64,000 nt of DNA from Streptomyces qinzhouensis (lineage in GTDB: Bacteria; Actinomycetota; Actinomycetes; Streptomycetales; Streptomycetaceae), in NCBI RefSeq assembly GCF_007856155.1, contig NZ_CP042266.1, positions 992,001-1,056,000 on the forward strand, read 5' to 3'. The stretch's first letter is position 1. Each line of letters opens with the position of its first letter. Shown here piece by piece: positions 1 to 7,836 of this stretch. The translations under genes were made by a program, and so were the position numbers. Under the pieces are notes generated by a model. That model did not search any database, was not told the DNA's origin, and was given only the letters and a program-made list of their open reading frames with translations.

Positions 1-2
1 AT

Positions 3-32
3 CGGAGCGCCGCCGTCCGCTGCGGCGCTCCG
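3..32 (-). terminator. Hairpin downstream of the HEAT-repeat gene
   Basis: An 11-bp perfect stem (3-13 with 22-32) and an 8-nt loop lie about 90 nt past the stop of the minus-strand HEAT gene. There is no T tract, which is usual for Streptomyces terminators. It could equally serve a gene to the left of the window. Confidence 0.45.
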
Positions 33-124
33 GATCCCCGGCCGGGAGTCCCGTCGGACCTCGCGGCCCGGCGGCCGTACGGCGGCGTCCCTCGGAAGGC
101 ACTGCGGCCGGGGCCGCCCGGGGG

Positions 125-1543
125 TCAGTGGGAGGGGGCCTCCGGGACCATTCTGCTCCGGACCGCGGTCTGCACCTCGGCCTCCTCCGCCGGATCGGCG
201 GCCAGCCGGCGCAGTCGTTCGGCGACGCGCAGATCGCCGGTCTCGGCAAGCCGGGCGGCCACCTCTCTGGTGGTCTCCTCGCAGTCCCAGAGGCATTCGA
301 CGGCGAAGCCGGTCACGAAGGTGGGGTCGGTCGCGGCCAGGGCTCTGGCGGCGCGGCCTCTCAGATGGGAGGAGGCCGTCTCGCGGTAGACATGGCGCAG
401 GACGGGCGCGGCGCAGGTGATGCCGAGCCGGCCGGTGCCGTCGACGAGGGCCCACAGCAGGGGGGCGTCGGGGCCGTCCGCCCGGACGGTCTCCCGCAGG
501 GCACCGAGGACGAGCATGCTGTCACCGGTCCCGCCGCGGCAGGCCAGTACTCCGGCGGCGGAGGCGCCGAGTGCGTCGGGCCGGTGGATCCAGCTCCGGG
601 CCCGGTCGACCGCCGCTTCGCCGCACATGCGTTCGAAGGCGGCGACGGCGGCATCGGCGACCGTACGGGAGCCGGTGGCGACCGCGTGTTCGACGAGGTC
701 GAGGAGGACGGGGTCCTGGCGTTCGGCGAGGTAGTGCAGGGCGGCGCAGCGCGCGCCGTCGGCGCCGTCGCGCGCGGCCACGACGATGGCGGGCCGGTCC
801 GCGTCGACGGCGACGGCCGCCAGGCAGCGGGCGGCGGGCACATGCAGGGGTGTGCCGCGTTCCAGGCCCTGGTCGGCCCAGTCGAAGACGGCCTGCACGC
901 TCCAGCCGGGCCGGGGGCCGGTCGGGCGCAGCTGGCGCTGCCAGCGGTCGAAGGAGCCGGCTTCCGCTGCGGCGCGCAGCCGGGCGCCGACGGCGGGCCG
1001 GGGATCCTCGGCCCACAGCCGCCACGGCCGGGGTTCGAAGGCGTCGCGCACGGCCACGGCCAGTTCCGCGTCGCCCTCGGGCGTGGCGGGGAACCGGGCG
1101 AGGACGGGTTCGGCGAGGGAGCGCAGTCCCGCGTCGTCGTCACGGAGGGCGAGTTCGTCGAGGGCCCACTCCCAGTTCGCCCCGCGGGCCGCGTAGTCGC
1201 GCAGCAGGTCGAGGGCGTCCGGCCGGCCGTAGGACGCGAGATGCCCGAGGACGGCGAGCGCGAGGCCGGTCCGGCCCTCGTCGGTGTCCACGGCGTCCTC
1301 GGCGTCGCCCAGGTGCCGCCGGATCTCCTCCAGACCTCCGTGGAGGTCGAGATAGAGCCGGGCGTAGTACAGGGAGCGGTTCTCGACCTGCCAGTCGTGG
1401 CGGGGGTCGTTGAGCACACAGTGGTTGAGGGCGGCCAGCGCCTCGCCGCGGGGGGCGGCCAGCGCGTGCAGGGTGCCGTCTCCGCGGCCCCTCTGCAGCA
1501 GGCCGAGCAGCGTACCGCTCGGCGCTATGACTGGATCGAACAT
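125..1543 (-). CDS. HEAT-repeat domain protein
   Basis: The 472-residue protein is rich in Ala, Leu and Arg and built from consecutive helical pairs of HEAT or PBS-lyase type, for example DALDLLRDYAARG and AARALAATDPTFVTGFA, spread along its length. There is no signal peptide or membrane segment, so it is probably a cytoplasmic protein-binding scaffold. Start ATG at 1543 has GAGG 9 nt upstream. It stands alone: the ankyrin gene upstream is on the same strand but 330 nt away behind a strong hairpin. The repeat fold is seen; the partner and role cannot be told from sequence. Confidence 0.8.
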   Translation of the reverse strand: MFDPVIAPSGTLLGLLQRGRGDGTLHALAAPRGEALAALNHCVLNDPRHDWQVENRSLYYARLYLDLHGGLEEIRRHLGDAEDAVDTDEGRTGLALAVLGHLASYGRPDALDLLRDYAARGANWEWALDELALRDDDAGLRSLAEPVLARFPATPEGDAELAVAVRDAFEPRPWRLWAEDPRPAVGARLRAAAEAGSFDRWQRQLRPTGPRPGWSVQAVFDWADQGLERGTPLHVPAARCLAAVAVDADRPAIVVAARDGADGARCAALHYLAERQDPVLLDLVEHAVATGSRTVADAAVAAFERMCGEAAVDRARSWIHRPDALGASAAGVLACRGGTGDSMLVLGALRETVRADGPDAPLLWALVDGTGRLGITCAAPVLRHVYRETASSHLRGRAARALAATDPTFVTGFAVECLWDCEETTREVAARLAETGDLRVAERLRRLAADPAEEAEVQTAVRSRMVPEAPSH

Positions 1544-1873
1544 GGGGAAAGCCTCACATCAAGCTCTCGACGCAACCGGGGAACGAAAACGGTCAGGCCG
1601 CGCAGCGGCCCGAGGAGCAGTTCCTCGCCGGGTGGTGCGTCTTCCACGCCCTCTGCTGGGTTTCGACCATCTTCCTCGCCTCTCGTCGGTGGGTCCCAGG
1701 GGAATTCCCGGTGATGTCCGGGACAGGACCCGTCGTCATGATGACCCACCCATATCGCCACCGCGACCACATTTACGACGTCCCTCCCCGGGTTCCTCGC
1801 ACAGGGCGTGCGAGGAACCCGGGGAGGGCGCCGGAAACTCTGCGTGACGACCGGTGTGGGTCCGGTCGGGGGC
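1544..1873. other. Intergenic region between two minus-strand genes
   Basis: The part near 1828 holds the terminator of the ankyrin gene and the part near 1544 must hold the promoter of the HEAT gene. I see no convincing small gene. Confidence 0.5.
1782..1828 (-). terminator. Strong 21-bp hairpin after the ankyrin gene
   Basis: The arms 1782-1802 and 1808-1828 pair perfectly over 21 bp around a 5-nt loop, 46 nt past the ankyrin-gene stop. It separates that gene from the HEAT gene. Confidence 0.8.
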
Positions 1874-2275
1874 TCAGCTGTCGCCGCGGTCCCCGAACAG
1901 CTCCAGAAGCTCTGTCTTCCCAAACATTCGCGCGGTATCCGCGGCGGAGGGGGTTCCGGCCGCCGGATCGGCGCCGTGGGCCAGCAGGACCCGGACGACT
2001 TCGTCCTCACCCTTGAAGACGGCGCCGGCGAGCGGGGTCTGGCCGCGGTCGTTGATCCGGTCCGGTTCGGCGCCGCGGGCGAGGAGCGCCTCGACCGCCG
2101 CCGGGTGGCCGTGGTAGGCCGCCAGCATCACCAGCGTGTCGCCGCGGTCGTTGGTGAGGTTCGCGGGCACCCCGGCGTCGATGTACGCGGCGAGTGCCTC
2201 GGCCTCCCCGCGGCGCGCCAGGTCGAAGACCTTGGTGGCCAGTTCGACCACATCCCGGTCGGGGGACTCACTCAT
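1874..2275 (-). CDS. Small ankyrin-repeat protein
   Basis: The 133-residue protein carries about three ankyrin repeats. The motifs GDTLVMLAAYHGHPAAVEAL and GQTPLAGAVFKGEDEVVRVL show the TPLxxA / G-H / VxxLL pattern. Small ankyrin proteins of this size are widespread in Streptomyces and act through protein-protein contacts; no target can be inferred here. The start at 2275 has a GAGG-type site upstream. The gene is divergent from smeA. Confidence 0.85.
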   Translation of the reverse strand: MSESPDRDVVELATKVFDLARRGEAEALAAYIDAGVPANLTNDRGDTLVMLAAYHGHPAAVEALLARGAEPDRINDRGQTPLAGAVFKGEDEVVRVLLAHGADPAAGTPSAADTARMFGKTELLELFGDRGDS

Positions 2276-2662
2276 CTCGGGGACCGCCTCTCACTCGTCT
2301 CAGCTCCGTCTCCGGTCATCTGACCTGGGCGTACGGCGGGAACAGCCGTACGAGCGACGGACAGCGTACTGCCCGCGCGGCGGGCCGTCGGCGCCCGTTC
2401 GCCCCGAGAACCACCCCACGGCGGGACACAGACGGGGACATTTGCCACGCCATCCACCCGGCCCGCCGGCGGCGCCGCACCATCGGCCCTCCCGTATCGG
2501 CGGGTGTACCGGAGCCCCTACCGAGAGCCCTCGGTGCACATCACCATCCCCCAGTGCAGTGAAATGCATGCATTTTCACCCTTTTGCACCTTTAATCACA
2601 TATGCACTTCCTGTGAGGCTGGAAGTACTCAAGGTGACTGTCCCCTCACCCAGGAGAACATC
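2276..2662. promoter_or_regulatory. AT-richer divergent control region upstream of smeA
   Basis: 387 nt separate the ankyrin gene and smeA. The last 110 nt are clearly richer in A/T than their surroundings and contain a perfect 14-bp palindrome with core TGCATGCA (2562-2575), flanked by GTG and CAC. A GACAC motif, the reported WhiA core, is at 2425-2429. smeA-sffA is known as a sporulation-specific operon in S. coelicolor, so a developmental promoter is expected here. No gene is seen. Confidence 0.5.
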
Positions 2663-2857
2663 ATGATCCTCTCCATCTCAGGCGTGGTCCTGCTCGCGAT
2701 CATCGTCTTCCTCTTCTTCAAGAAGGACGGCCTCAAGGCGTCCCACGCCCTTGTCTGCGCGCTCTTCGGCTTCTTCCTGGCGGGCACCGCCATCGCCCCC
2801 AGCATCACGGCCGGCAGCGAGAGCCTCGCCGGTCTCCTGGGCGGGATCAAGTTCTGA
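2663..2857 (+). CDS. smeA: Small membrane protein SmeA
   Basis: This 64-residue protein has a hydrophobic N-terminal helix (ILSISGVVLLAIIVFLFF), a short KKDG turn and a second hydrophobic helix, and ends in GGIKF. In S. coelicolor SmeA is a sporulation-specific small membrane protein that recruits the FtsK-like SffA to septa; length, topology and the neighbouring sffA fit. The start ATG at 2663 follows AGGAG at 2652, which rejects a longer reading frame from 2504. sffA begins 52 nt downstream, so the two are probably one operon. Confidence 0.85.
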   Translation: MILSISGVVLLAIIVFLFFKKDGLKASHALVCALFGFFLAGTAIAPSITAGSESLAGLLGGIKF

Positions 2858-2909
2858 GCCCCGCCGCCCCGCCCCGCGCATCCAGCCCCGAATCCCCCAG
2901 GAGTACGAC

Positions 2910-4529
2910 GTGGCCCGGCGACCACTCCCCCGCATCCTGAGCAGCGGAACCGCGCAGATCGCCCGGAGCCGGGAGTTCGCGCGGACGGCCGCCGACGGCG
3001 CCGCGGACGTGCTCCATCCGCTGATCACCCTCTCCAGGGGGCTGCGGGAACTGACCGGGCTGGCCCGGCGGAAGTGGGCCGGCACCCCCAAGGAGAAACG
3101 CGGTCCCACGCTCTTCTTCACGGGAGCCGGTGTCCTGGTGGTCGCGTTCATCCCGTACGGGCCCCTCACGGCCCTGATCACGGTGATGGCCGCGGCCGCC
3201 TGGAAGGGGCGGGCGCGGCCGCCCGTGGAGACCGGGCCCGACGAGGCCGGGACCGCCCGGCTCCAGGCCCTCTACGAGGCCCTGGTGCCGTACTTCTCGG
3301 TCCCCGAGGACCCGGCTCCGCTCTTCTGCCACGGCGGGCAGTGGCAGACCGCCCTGCACGATCCCGCCTTCGACACCGCGGGCCGGCCGACCGCGCTCCG
3401 CATCACCTATCCGGCGTACTTCACGGACGGCGAGCCCGCGGCCCGGGCCCGGGTCGAGCAGGTGCTGCACACCAAGTCGGGCCGCGGCCGGGAGTACCGC
3501 TTCGTCTGGGACGAGGAGGGCAACGAACTGTCGATGACCGTTCCGCCCGCCCTGCCGACCACGGTCGCCGCCCAGCGCTTCGTCACCGCCCCCGGCGAGA
3601 CCGTCCTCGGCTTCACCGACGCGGGCGCGGTACCGCGGACCCTCCCGGTCCTGGACACGGACCCGGCCGGGAACCCGGCGGCGGACGGCCCGAGGGACGC
3701 CGCCCCGGTGATCTGGCGGACCGGCCCCCGTTCGGCCGAACCCCATCTGCTGGTGGTGGGCGAGCCCGGCAGCGGTACCTCGACCCTGCTGCGGTCGATC
3801 GCCCTCCAGGCCCTCCCCCACGGCGACGTCCTGGTCGTGGAGGGCGGCGGGACCGGCGACCACGCGTGTCTGGCCGGGCGGGTGGGCGTCCCGGCCGTCG
3901 AATCCTCCCTCGCCGGTGCGGTCTCCGCGCTCGAGTGGGCGTCCCAGGAGACCGAGCGCCGGCTGATCGCGGCGAACCAGGCGCGTCAGGCCGGGCTGCC
4001 CACGCCCCCGGACACCCGGCGGCCGCTGTGGATCCTCGTGGACCGGCCGTCCGCCCTGAGCCATCTGGCCGCCGCCGACGGACGGCCCGATCCGCAGGAA
4101 CTGCTCCGGATCCCGCTGCGGCACGGGCGGGCGGCCGGGGTGGTCGTGGTGGTGGCCGAGCAGACGGACTGCCTCGACGAGCTCGGCGAGGCGGTACGGA
4201 CCCATACCCGGGCCCGGGTGGCGCTGGGGCCGCTGCGGGCGGAGCAGGTCGAGACGGTTCTCGGCGGCCCGCCGCCGACCACACCCGTGCCGCACACCCC
4301 GCCGGGCCGCGGCTATGCCCGGCTCGGCACCGGACCGGTCCTCAGGCTCCAGGTACCGGCGACCCCGGATCCGTACGACGACGCCACCGGCGACGGCCTG
4401 CGCGAGGCCGTACTGGAACTGCTCCCGGAGCGCCACGACGAACTGCCGCAGGTACCGGCCGCCGCCGAACCCGTGGAGATCCCGGCCGGGCAGCCGACGG
4501 CCGCGGGCCCGGTCCCCGCGGAGAGCTGA
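2910..4529 (+). CDS. sffA: FtsK/SpoIIIE-like protein SffA
   Basis: 539 residues from a GTG start with CAGGAG 5 nt upstream. The N-terminus is basic, residues about 67-97 form two short membrane passes, and the C-terminal half is an FtsK/SpoIIIE-type ATPase fold. In S. coelicolor SffA is brought to sporulation septa by SmeA and affects chromosome partitioning and spore maturation. The Walker A equivalent is GEPGSGTST (284-292), with Thr at 290 where the catalytic Lys is expected; Walker B is LWILVD (373-378). The C-terminal tail is Pro/Ala-rich and lacks a gamma (KOPS-reading) domain. ATP-driven translocation should not be assumed. Confidence 0.85.
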   Translation: MARRPLPRILSSGTAQIARSREFARTAADGAADVLHPLITLSRGLRELTGLARRKWAGTPKEKRGPTLFFTGAGVLVVAFIPYGPLTALITVMAAAAWKGRARPPVETGPDEAGTARLQALYEALVPYFSVPEDPAPLFCHGGQWQTALHDPAFDTAGRPTALRITYPAYFTDGEPAARARVEQVLHTKSGRGREYRFVWDEEGNELSMTVPPALPTTVAAQRFVTAPGETVLGFTDAGAVPRTLPVLDTDPAGNPAADGPRDAAPVIWRTGPRSAEPHLLVVGEPGSGTSTLLRSIALQALPHGDVLVVEGGGTGDHACLAGRVGVPAVESSLAGAVSALEWASQETERRLIAANQARQAGLPTPPDTRRPLWILVDRPSALSHLAAADGRPDPQELLRIPLRHGRAAGVVVVVAEQTDCLDELGEAVRTHTRARVALGPLRAEQVETVLGGPPPTTPVPHTPPGRGYARLGTGPVLRLQVPATPDPYDDATGDGLREAVLELLPERHDELPQVPAAAEPVEIPAGQPTAAGPVPAES

Positions 4530-4703
4530 GCCACGGCGGCGGTGCCGATACGGGTACGGAGCGGCCCGCCCGTACCCCGGTACCGTCCGGCGCGCCGGTT
4601 CACGGGATGTTCACGCGGCACGGTTTCACCCGGGACGCCGAGACGTTCCGGGCCGCCGGGCCCGCGCGGCAGGCCGGGGGACGAGAGCCGGGCCGCGCGC
4701 CGG

Positions 4704-6203
4704 TCAGGCGACGAAGGTACGCGGCGCCTCCGCGCCCGTCGTCCCGCCCTTCTCCACCAGGCGGGCGGCCGCCGCGAGCCGTACCGCCGCCTCATCGGCC
4801 ACCGGACCGGCGACCGTGAACGGCAGCCGTACGAACCCTTCGAAGGCGCCGTCGACCCCGAACCGCGGCCCCGACGGCACCCGGACGCCGACCCGCTCAC
4901 CGGCCTCGGCGATCCTGGAGCCCGAGAGACCACCGGTCCGTACCCACAGGGTCAGTCCGCCGCCGGGCACGGTGAACTCCCACTCCGGCAGTTCCCGGCG
5001 GACGGCGGCGACCAGCGCGTCACGGTTCTCCCGCGCCTGCTCCCGCCGCACCGCCACCGCCTGCTCCCAGCCCCCGGTCCCCATCAGCCAGTTGACACCC
5101 AGCTGCTCCAGTACGGGCGTCCCCAGGTCCGCGTAGGCCCGGGCGGACACCAGGGACCGGATCACATCGGGCGCGGCCCGCACCCAGCCGATCCGCATCC
5201 CGGCCCAGAACGCCTTGCTCGCCGAGCCGACCGTCACCACCGTGCTGCCCGCCGGGTCGAAGGAGCAGACCGGCCGCGGCAGTTCGAGGCCGTCGTCGAG
5301 GTGGAGCTCGGACATGGTCTCGTCGACGACGAGCACGGTCCCCGCGGAGCGGGCCGCCTCCACCAGGGAGCGGCGCCGGTCGTCGTCCGCCAGCGCGCCG
5401 GTCGGATTGTGGAAGTCGGCGACGACGTACGCCAGCCGGGGCGCCGCCTCCCGCAGCACCTGCCGCCAGCGGTCCAGGTCCCAGCCGCCGAGGCCCTCCT
5501 GCATGGCGACCGGCACCAGCCGGGCCCCGGCCTCCCGCATCAGCTGGAGGATGTTGGCGTACGACGGCGACTCCACGGCGATCCGCTCGCCGCGTCCGGC
5601 GAACAGATGGCAGAGGGCGTCCATGGCGCCCATCGCGCCCGTGGTGACCATGATCTGTTCGGGCATGGTGGGAATGCCGCGCGCCGTGTACCGGTCGGCG
5701 AGCATCTGCCGCAGGACGGGAATGCCCGCCGGGTAGTCGCCGTGGGTGTGGGCGTACGGCGGCAGCTCCTCCAGGGCACCCCGGATCGCGCGGGTCAGCC
5801 AGGGCTCGGGCGCGGGCAGGGCCGCGCAGCCGAGGTCGATCATGGAGCCGAGGGACTCCGGCGGCAGCGGTTCGAGGCCGCGCGCGGGCAGCGGGTTCCC
5901 GGCCGGGACGGCGGTCCAGCTTCCCGCGCCGCGGCGCGACTCGAGGAAGCCCTCGGTGCGCAGCGCCTCATAGGCGGCGGCCACCGTCGTCCGGCTGACG
6001 GCCAGTGCCAGGGCCAGCTCCCGTTCGGCGGGCAGCCTCGTCGCGACCGGCACCCGCCCCTCCAGAACGAGCACCCGGATGCCGTCGGCGAGCGCGCGGT
6101 AGGCGGGCGGCTTGCGGGTGCCGGGCCCGGCCGGGCGGGGCTGCTGGGCAGCGAGCTGACGGGCCAACTGGGCCGCACCCACTGCAGAGGTCCACCGAGA
6201 CAA
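4704..6203 (-). CDS. MocR-family (YczR-like) regulator with aminotransferase domain
   Basis: A GntR-type winged helix lies near the N-terminus (PAYRALADGIRVLVLEGRV, then LPAERELALAL and VSRTTVAAAYEALR). It is followed by a class I aminotransferase domain whose PLP lysine is in GSASKAFWAGMRIGW, near residue 330. MocR proteins use the PLP domain to sense a small molecule. The frame is open to 6269, but I prefer the TTG at 6203 (499 aa, N-terminus MSRWTSAVGAAQLA) because GGAAGGTGGA lies 9 nt upstream and this leaves the operator-like repeats outside the gene. It is divergent from yczE, the pairing that defines the YczR group. Confidence 0.85.
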   Translation of the reverse strand: MSRWTSAVGAAQLARQLAAQQPRPAGPGTRKPPAYRALADGIRVLVLEGRVPVATRLPAERELALALAVSRTTVAAAYEALRTEGFLESRRGAGSWTAVPAGNPLPARGLEPLPPESLGSMIDLGCAALPAPEPWLTRAIRGALEELPPYAHTHGDYPAGIPVLRQMLADRYTARGIPTMPEQIMVTTGAMGAMDALCHLFAGRGERIAVESPSYANILQLMREAGARLVPVAMQEGLGGWDLDRWRQVLREAAPRLAYVVADFHNPTGALADDDRRRSLVEAARSAGTVLVVDETMSELHLDDGLELPRPVCSFDPAGSTVVTVGSASKAFWAGMRIGWVRAAPDVIRSLVSARAYADLGTPVLEQLGVNWLMGTGGWEQAVAVRREQARENRDALVAAVRRELPEWEFTVPGGGLTLWVRTGGLSGSRIAEAGERVGVRVPSGPRFGVDGAFEGFVRLPFTVAGPVADEAAVRLAAAARLVEKGGTTGAEAPRTFVA

Positions 6204-6304
6204 GAAAATCAGTCCACCTTCCGCGAATTGGCCATGGATGGCATCTGGTCCATGGCCACAGGGTGTCATGAGTCAGTCCACTGTCACCAGGAGGGGTGGA
6301 AAAC
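6204..6304. promoter_or_regulatory. Divergent yczR/yczE control region with repeats
   Basis: The 101-nt gap holds a perfect 10-bp inverted repeat, TGGCCATGGA at 6229-6238 and its complement at 6249-6258, centre to centre 20 bp. The hexamer GTCCAC recurs in direct orientation at 6212 and 6276, and at 6190 just inside the regulator gene, 22 bp from the 6212 copy. Direct repeats spaced by whole helical turns are the usual MocR operator type, so autoregulation and control of yczE are likely. Confidence 0.6.
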
Positions 6305-7024
6305 GTGTCCACAGAGCCGGCTCCCGAGGAGCCCCGTCAGCCCGCCGCCACCGCGCCCGGAAAGCCGCAGGACCGCCGGGACCGGCGGCTGCCGCGACGG
6401 CTGACCCAGCTCTACGCGGGACTGGTGCTCTACGGAGTGAGCTGCGCGCTGATCCTCCTCGGCGGTCTCGGCCTCGAACCGTGGAACGTCCTCCACCAGG
6501 GTCTTTCCGAGCTGACCGGGCTGTCGATGGGCGTGGTGATGACCGCGGTCGGCGCTCTGGTGCTGCTCCTGTGGATCCCCTTCAAGCAGCGGCCCGGCCT
6601 GGGCACGGTCTCCAACGTGGTCGTGATCGGGTTCGCCATGGACGCGGCCCTCCTCGTGCTCCCGGAGCCGACGGGCCTGGCCGCCCGGATCCCGGTGACG
6701 ATCGCCGGAATCGTGCTCAACGGGGTGGCGACGGGCCTCTACATCGCGGCCCGGTTCGGACCGGGCCCCCGGGACGGCATCATGACCGGACTGCACCGGG
6801 TGACCGGGCTCTCCATCCGCCTGGTCCGGACCGCCGTCGAAGTAACGGTCGTCACCACCGGCTTCCTGCTGGGCGGCTCGGTGGGCGTGGCGACCATCGC
6901 CTACACCCTGGCCATCGGCCCGCTGGCGCAGTTCTTCCTGCGGTTCTTCGCCCTCCCGGAGACGGACGGCGACAGCACCGTGGTGGCCGGCTCCGCCCCC
7001 GGCCGGGTGATACTGCGGCGGTGA
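6305..7024 (+). CDS. YczE/YitT-type integral membrane protein
   Basis: 239 residues. A polar N-terminal tail of about 35 residues precedes five to six transmembrane helices (LTQLYAGLVLYGVSCALILL, VVMTAVGALVLLLWIPF, VVIGFAMDAALLVLP and others). The motif GPRDGIMTGLHRVTG is typical of the YczE/YyaS/YitT family, whose substrate is not known. The GTG at 6305 is preferred over 6296 because AGGAGGGG sits 8 nt before it and would overlap the earlier start. Its stop overlaps the next start by GTGA, indicating translational coupling. Confidence 0.85.
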   Translation: MSTEPAPEEPRQPAATAPGKPQDRRDRRLPRRLTQLYAGLVLYGVSCALILLGGLGLEPWNVLHQGLSELTGLSMGVVMTAVGALVLLLWIPFKQRPGLGTVSNVVVIGFAMDAALLVLPEPTGLAARIPVTIAGIVLNGVATGLYIAARFGPGPRDGIMTGLHRVTGLSIRLVRTAVEVTVVTTGFLLGGSVGVATIAYTLAIGPLAQFFLRFFALPETDGDSTVVAGSAPGRVILRR

Positions 7025-7797
7025 CCAGCGTTCCCGGCCCCCGGCCCCATCCCTATCTGGACCATCCCTCGGTCCTGCCGTTCGCCCACCGCGGCGGTGC
7101 GGCGGACGGTCTGGAGAACACCGCGGCCGCCTTCCGCCGCGCCGCTGCGCTCGGCTACCGCTGGTTCGAGACCGATGTGCACACCACGGCGGACGGACGG
7201 CTGGTCGCCTTCCACGACACCTCGCTGGACCGGGTCACCGACGCCCGGGGCCGGATTGCGGAGCGGCCCTGGAGCGAGGTACGGCGGGCCCGGGTCGGCG
7301 GGACCGAGCCGCTGCCGCTCTTCGAGGAGCTGGTGGAGGAGTTCCCCGGGGCCCGCTGGAACGTCGACCTCAAGGCGGAGTCGGCGCTGGAGCCGCTGCT
7401 CGCGCTGATCCGCCGGGCGGAGCTGTGGGACCGGGTGTGCGTGGGGTCGTTCTCGGAGGCCCGGGTCGCCCGGGCCGCCCGCCTGGCGGGGCCCCGCCTG
7501 GCGACCTCGTACGGCATCGGCGGGGTGCTGGCGCTGAGGCTGCGCTCCCTCGGGATCCCGGCGCCGCTGCGGGCGGGCGCGGTCTGCGCCCAGGTGCCCG
7601 AGTTCCACGGCGGTGTCCGGGTGGTGGACCGGCGGTTCCTCCGGGCGGCCCACGGCAGGGGCCTGCAGGTCCATGTCTGGACGGTGAACGAGCCGGACCG
7701 GATGCGGGCCCTCCTCGACCTCGGGGTCGATGGCATCATGACCGATCATCCGGAAACGCTGCGCACGGTACTGACCGAACGGGGAGCCTGGGTCTGA
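7021..7797 (+). CDS. Glycerophosphodiester phosphodiesterase
   Basis: 258 residues with a complete GDPD domain: HRGG (23-26), Glu50 and Asp52 in FETDVH, and FHD (64-66) form the metal and catalytic site; the barrel continues to HVWTVNEPDRM and GVDGIMTDHPE. It hydrolyses glycerophosphodiesters to glycerol 3-phosphate and an alcohol. There is no signal peptide, so it is cytoplasmic. The GTG start overlaps the yczE stop by four bases (7021-7024), so the two are translationally coupled, a hint that YczE acts in lipid or phosphodiester metabolism. Confidence 0.9.
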   Translation: MTSVPGPRPHPYLDHPSVLPFAHRGGAADGLENTAAAFRRAAALGYRWFETDVHTTADGRLVAFHDTSLDRVTDARGRIAERPWSEVRRARVGGTEPLPLFEELVEEFPGARWNVDLKAESALEPLLALIRRAELWDRVCVGSFSEARVARAARLAGPRLATSYGIGGVLALRLRSLGIPAPLRAGAVCAQVPEFHGGVRVVDRRFLRAAHGRGLQVHVWTVNEPDRMRALLDLGVDGIMTDHPETLRTVLTERGAWV

Positions 7798-7836
7798 GCC
7801 GCGTGTCCGCGCCGTGAGACGACGAGGGGGCGCGGC

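Noticed and set aside
128..1714. 528-codon plus-strand frame opposite the HEAT gene
   Set aside because: It is an antisense shadow: Gly/Gln/Pro-rich, no family motif, while the minus frame has clear HEAT repeats and a ribosome site.
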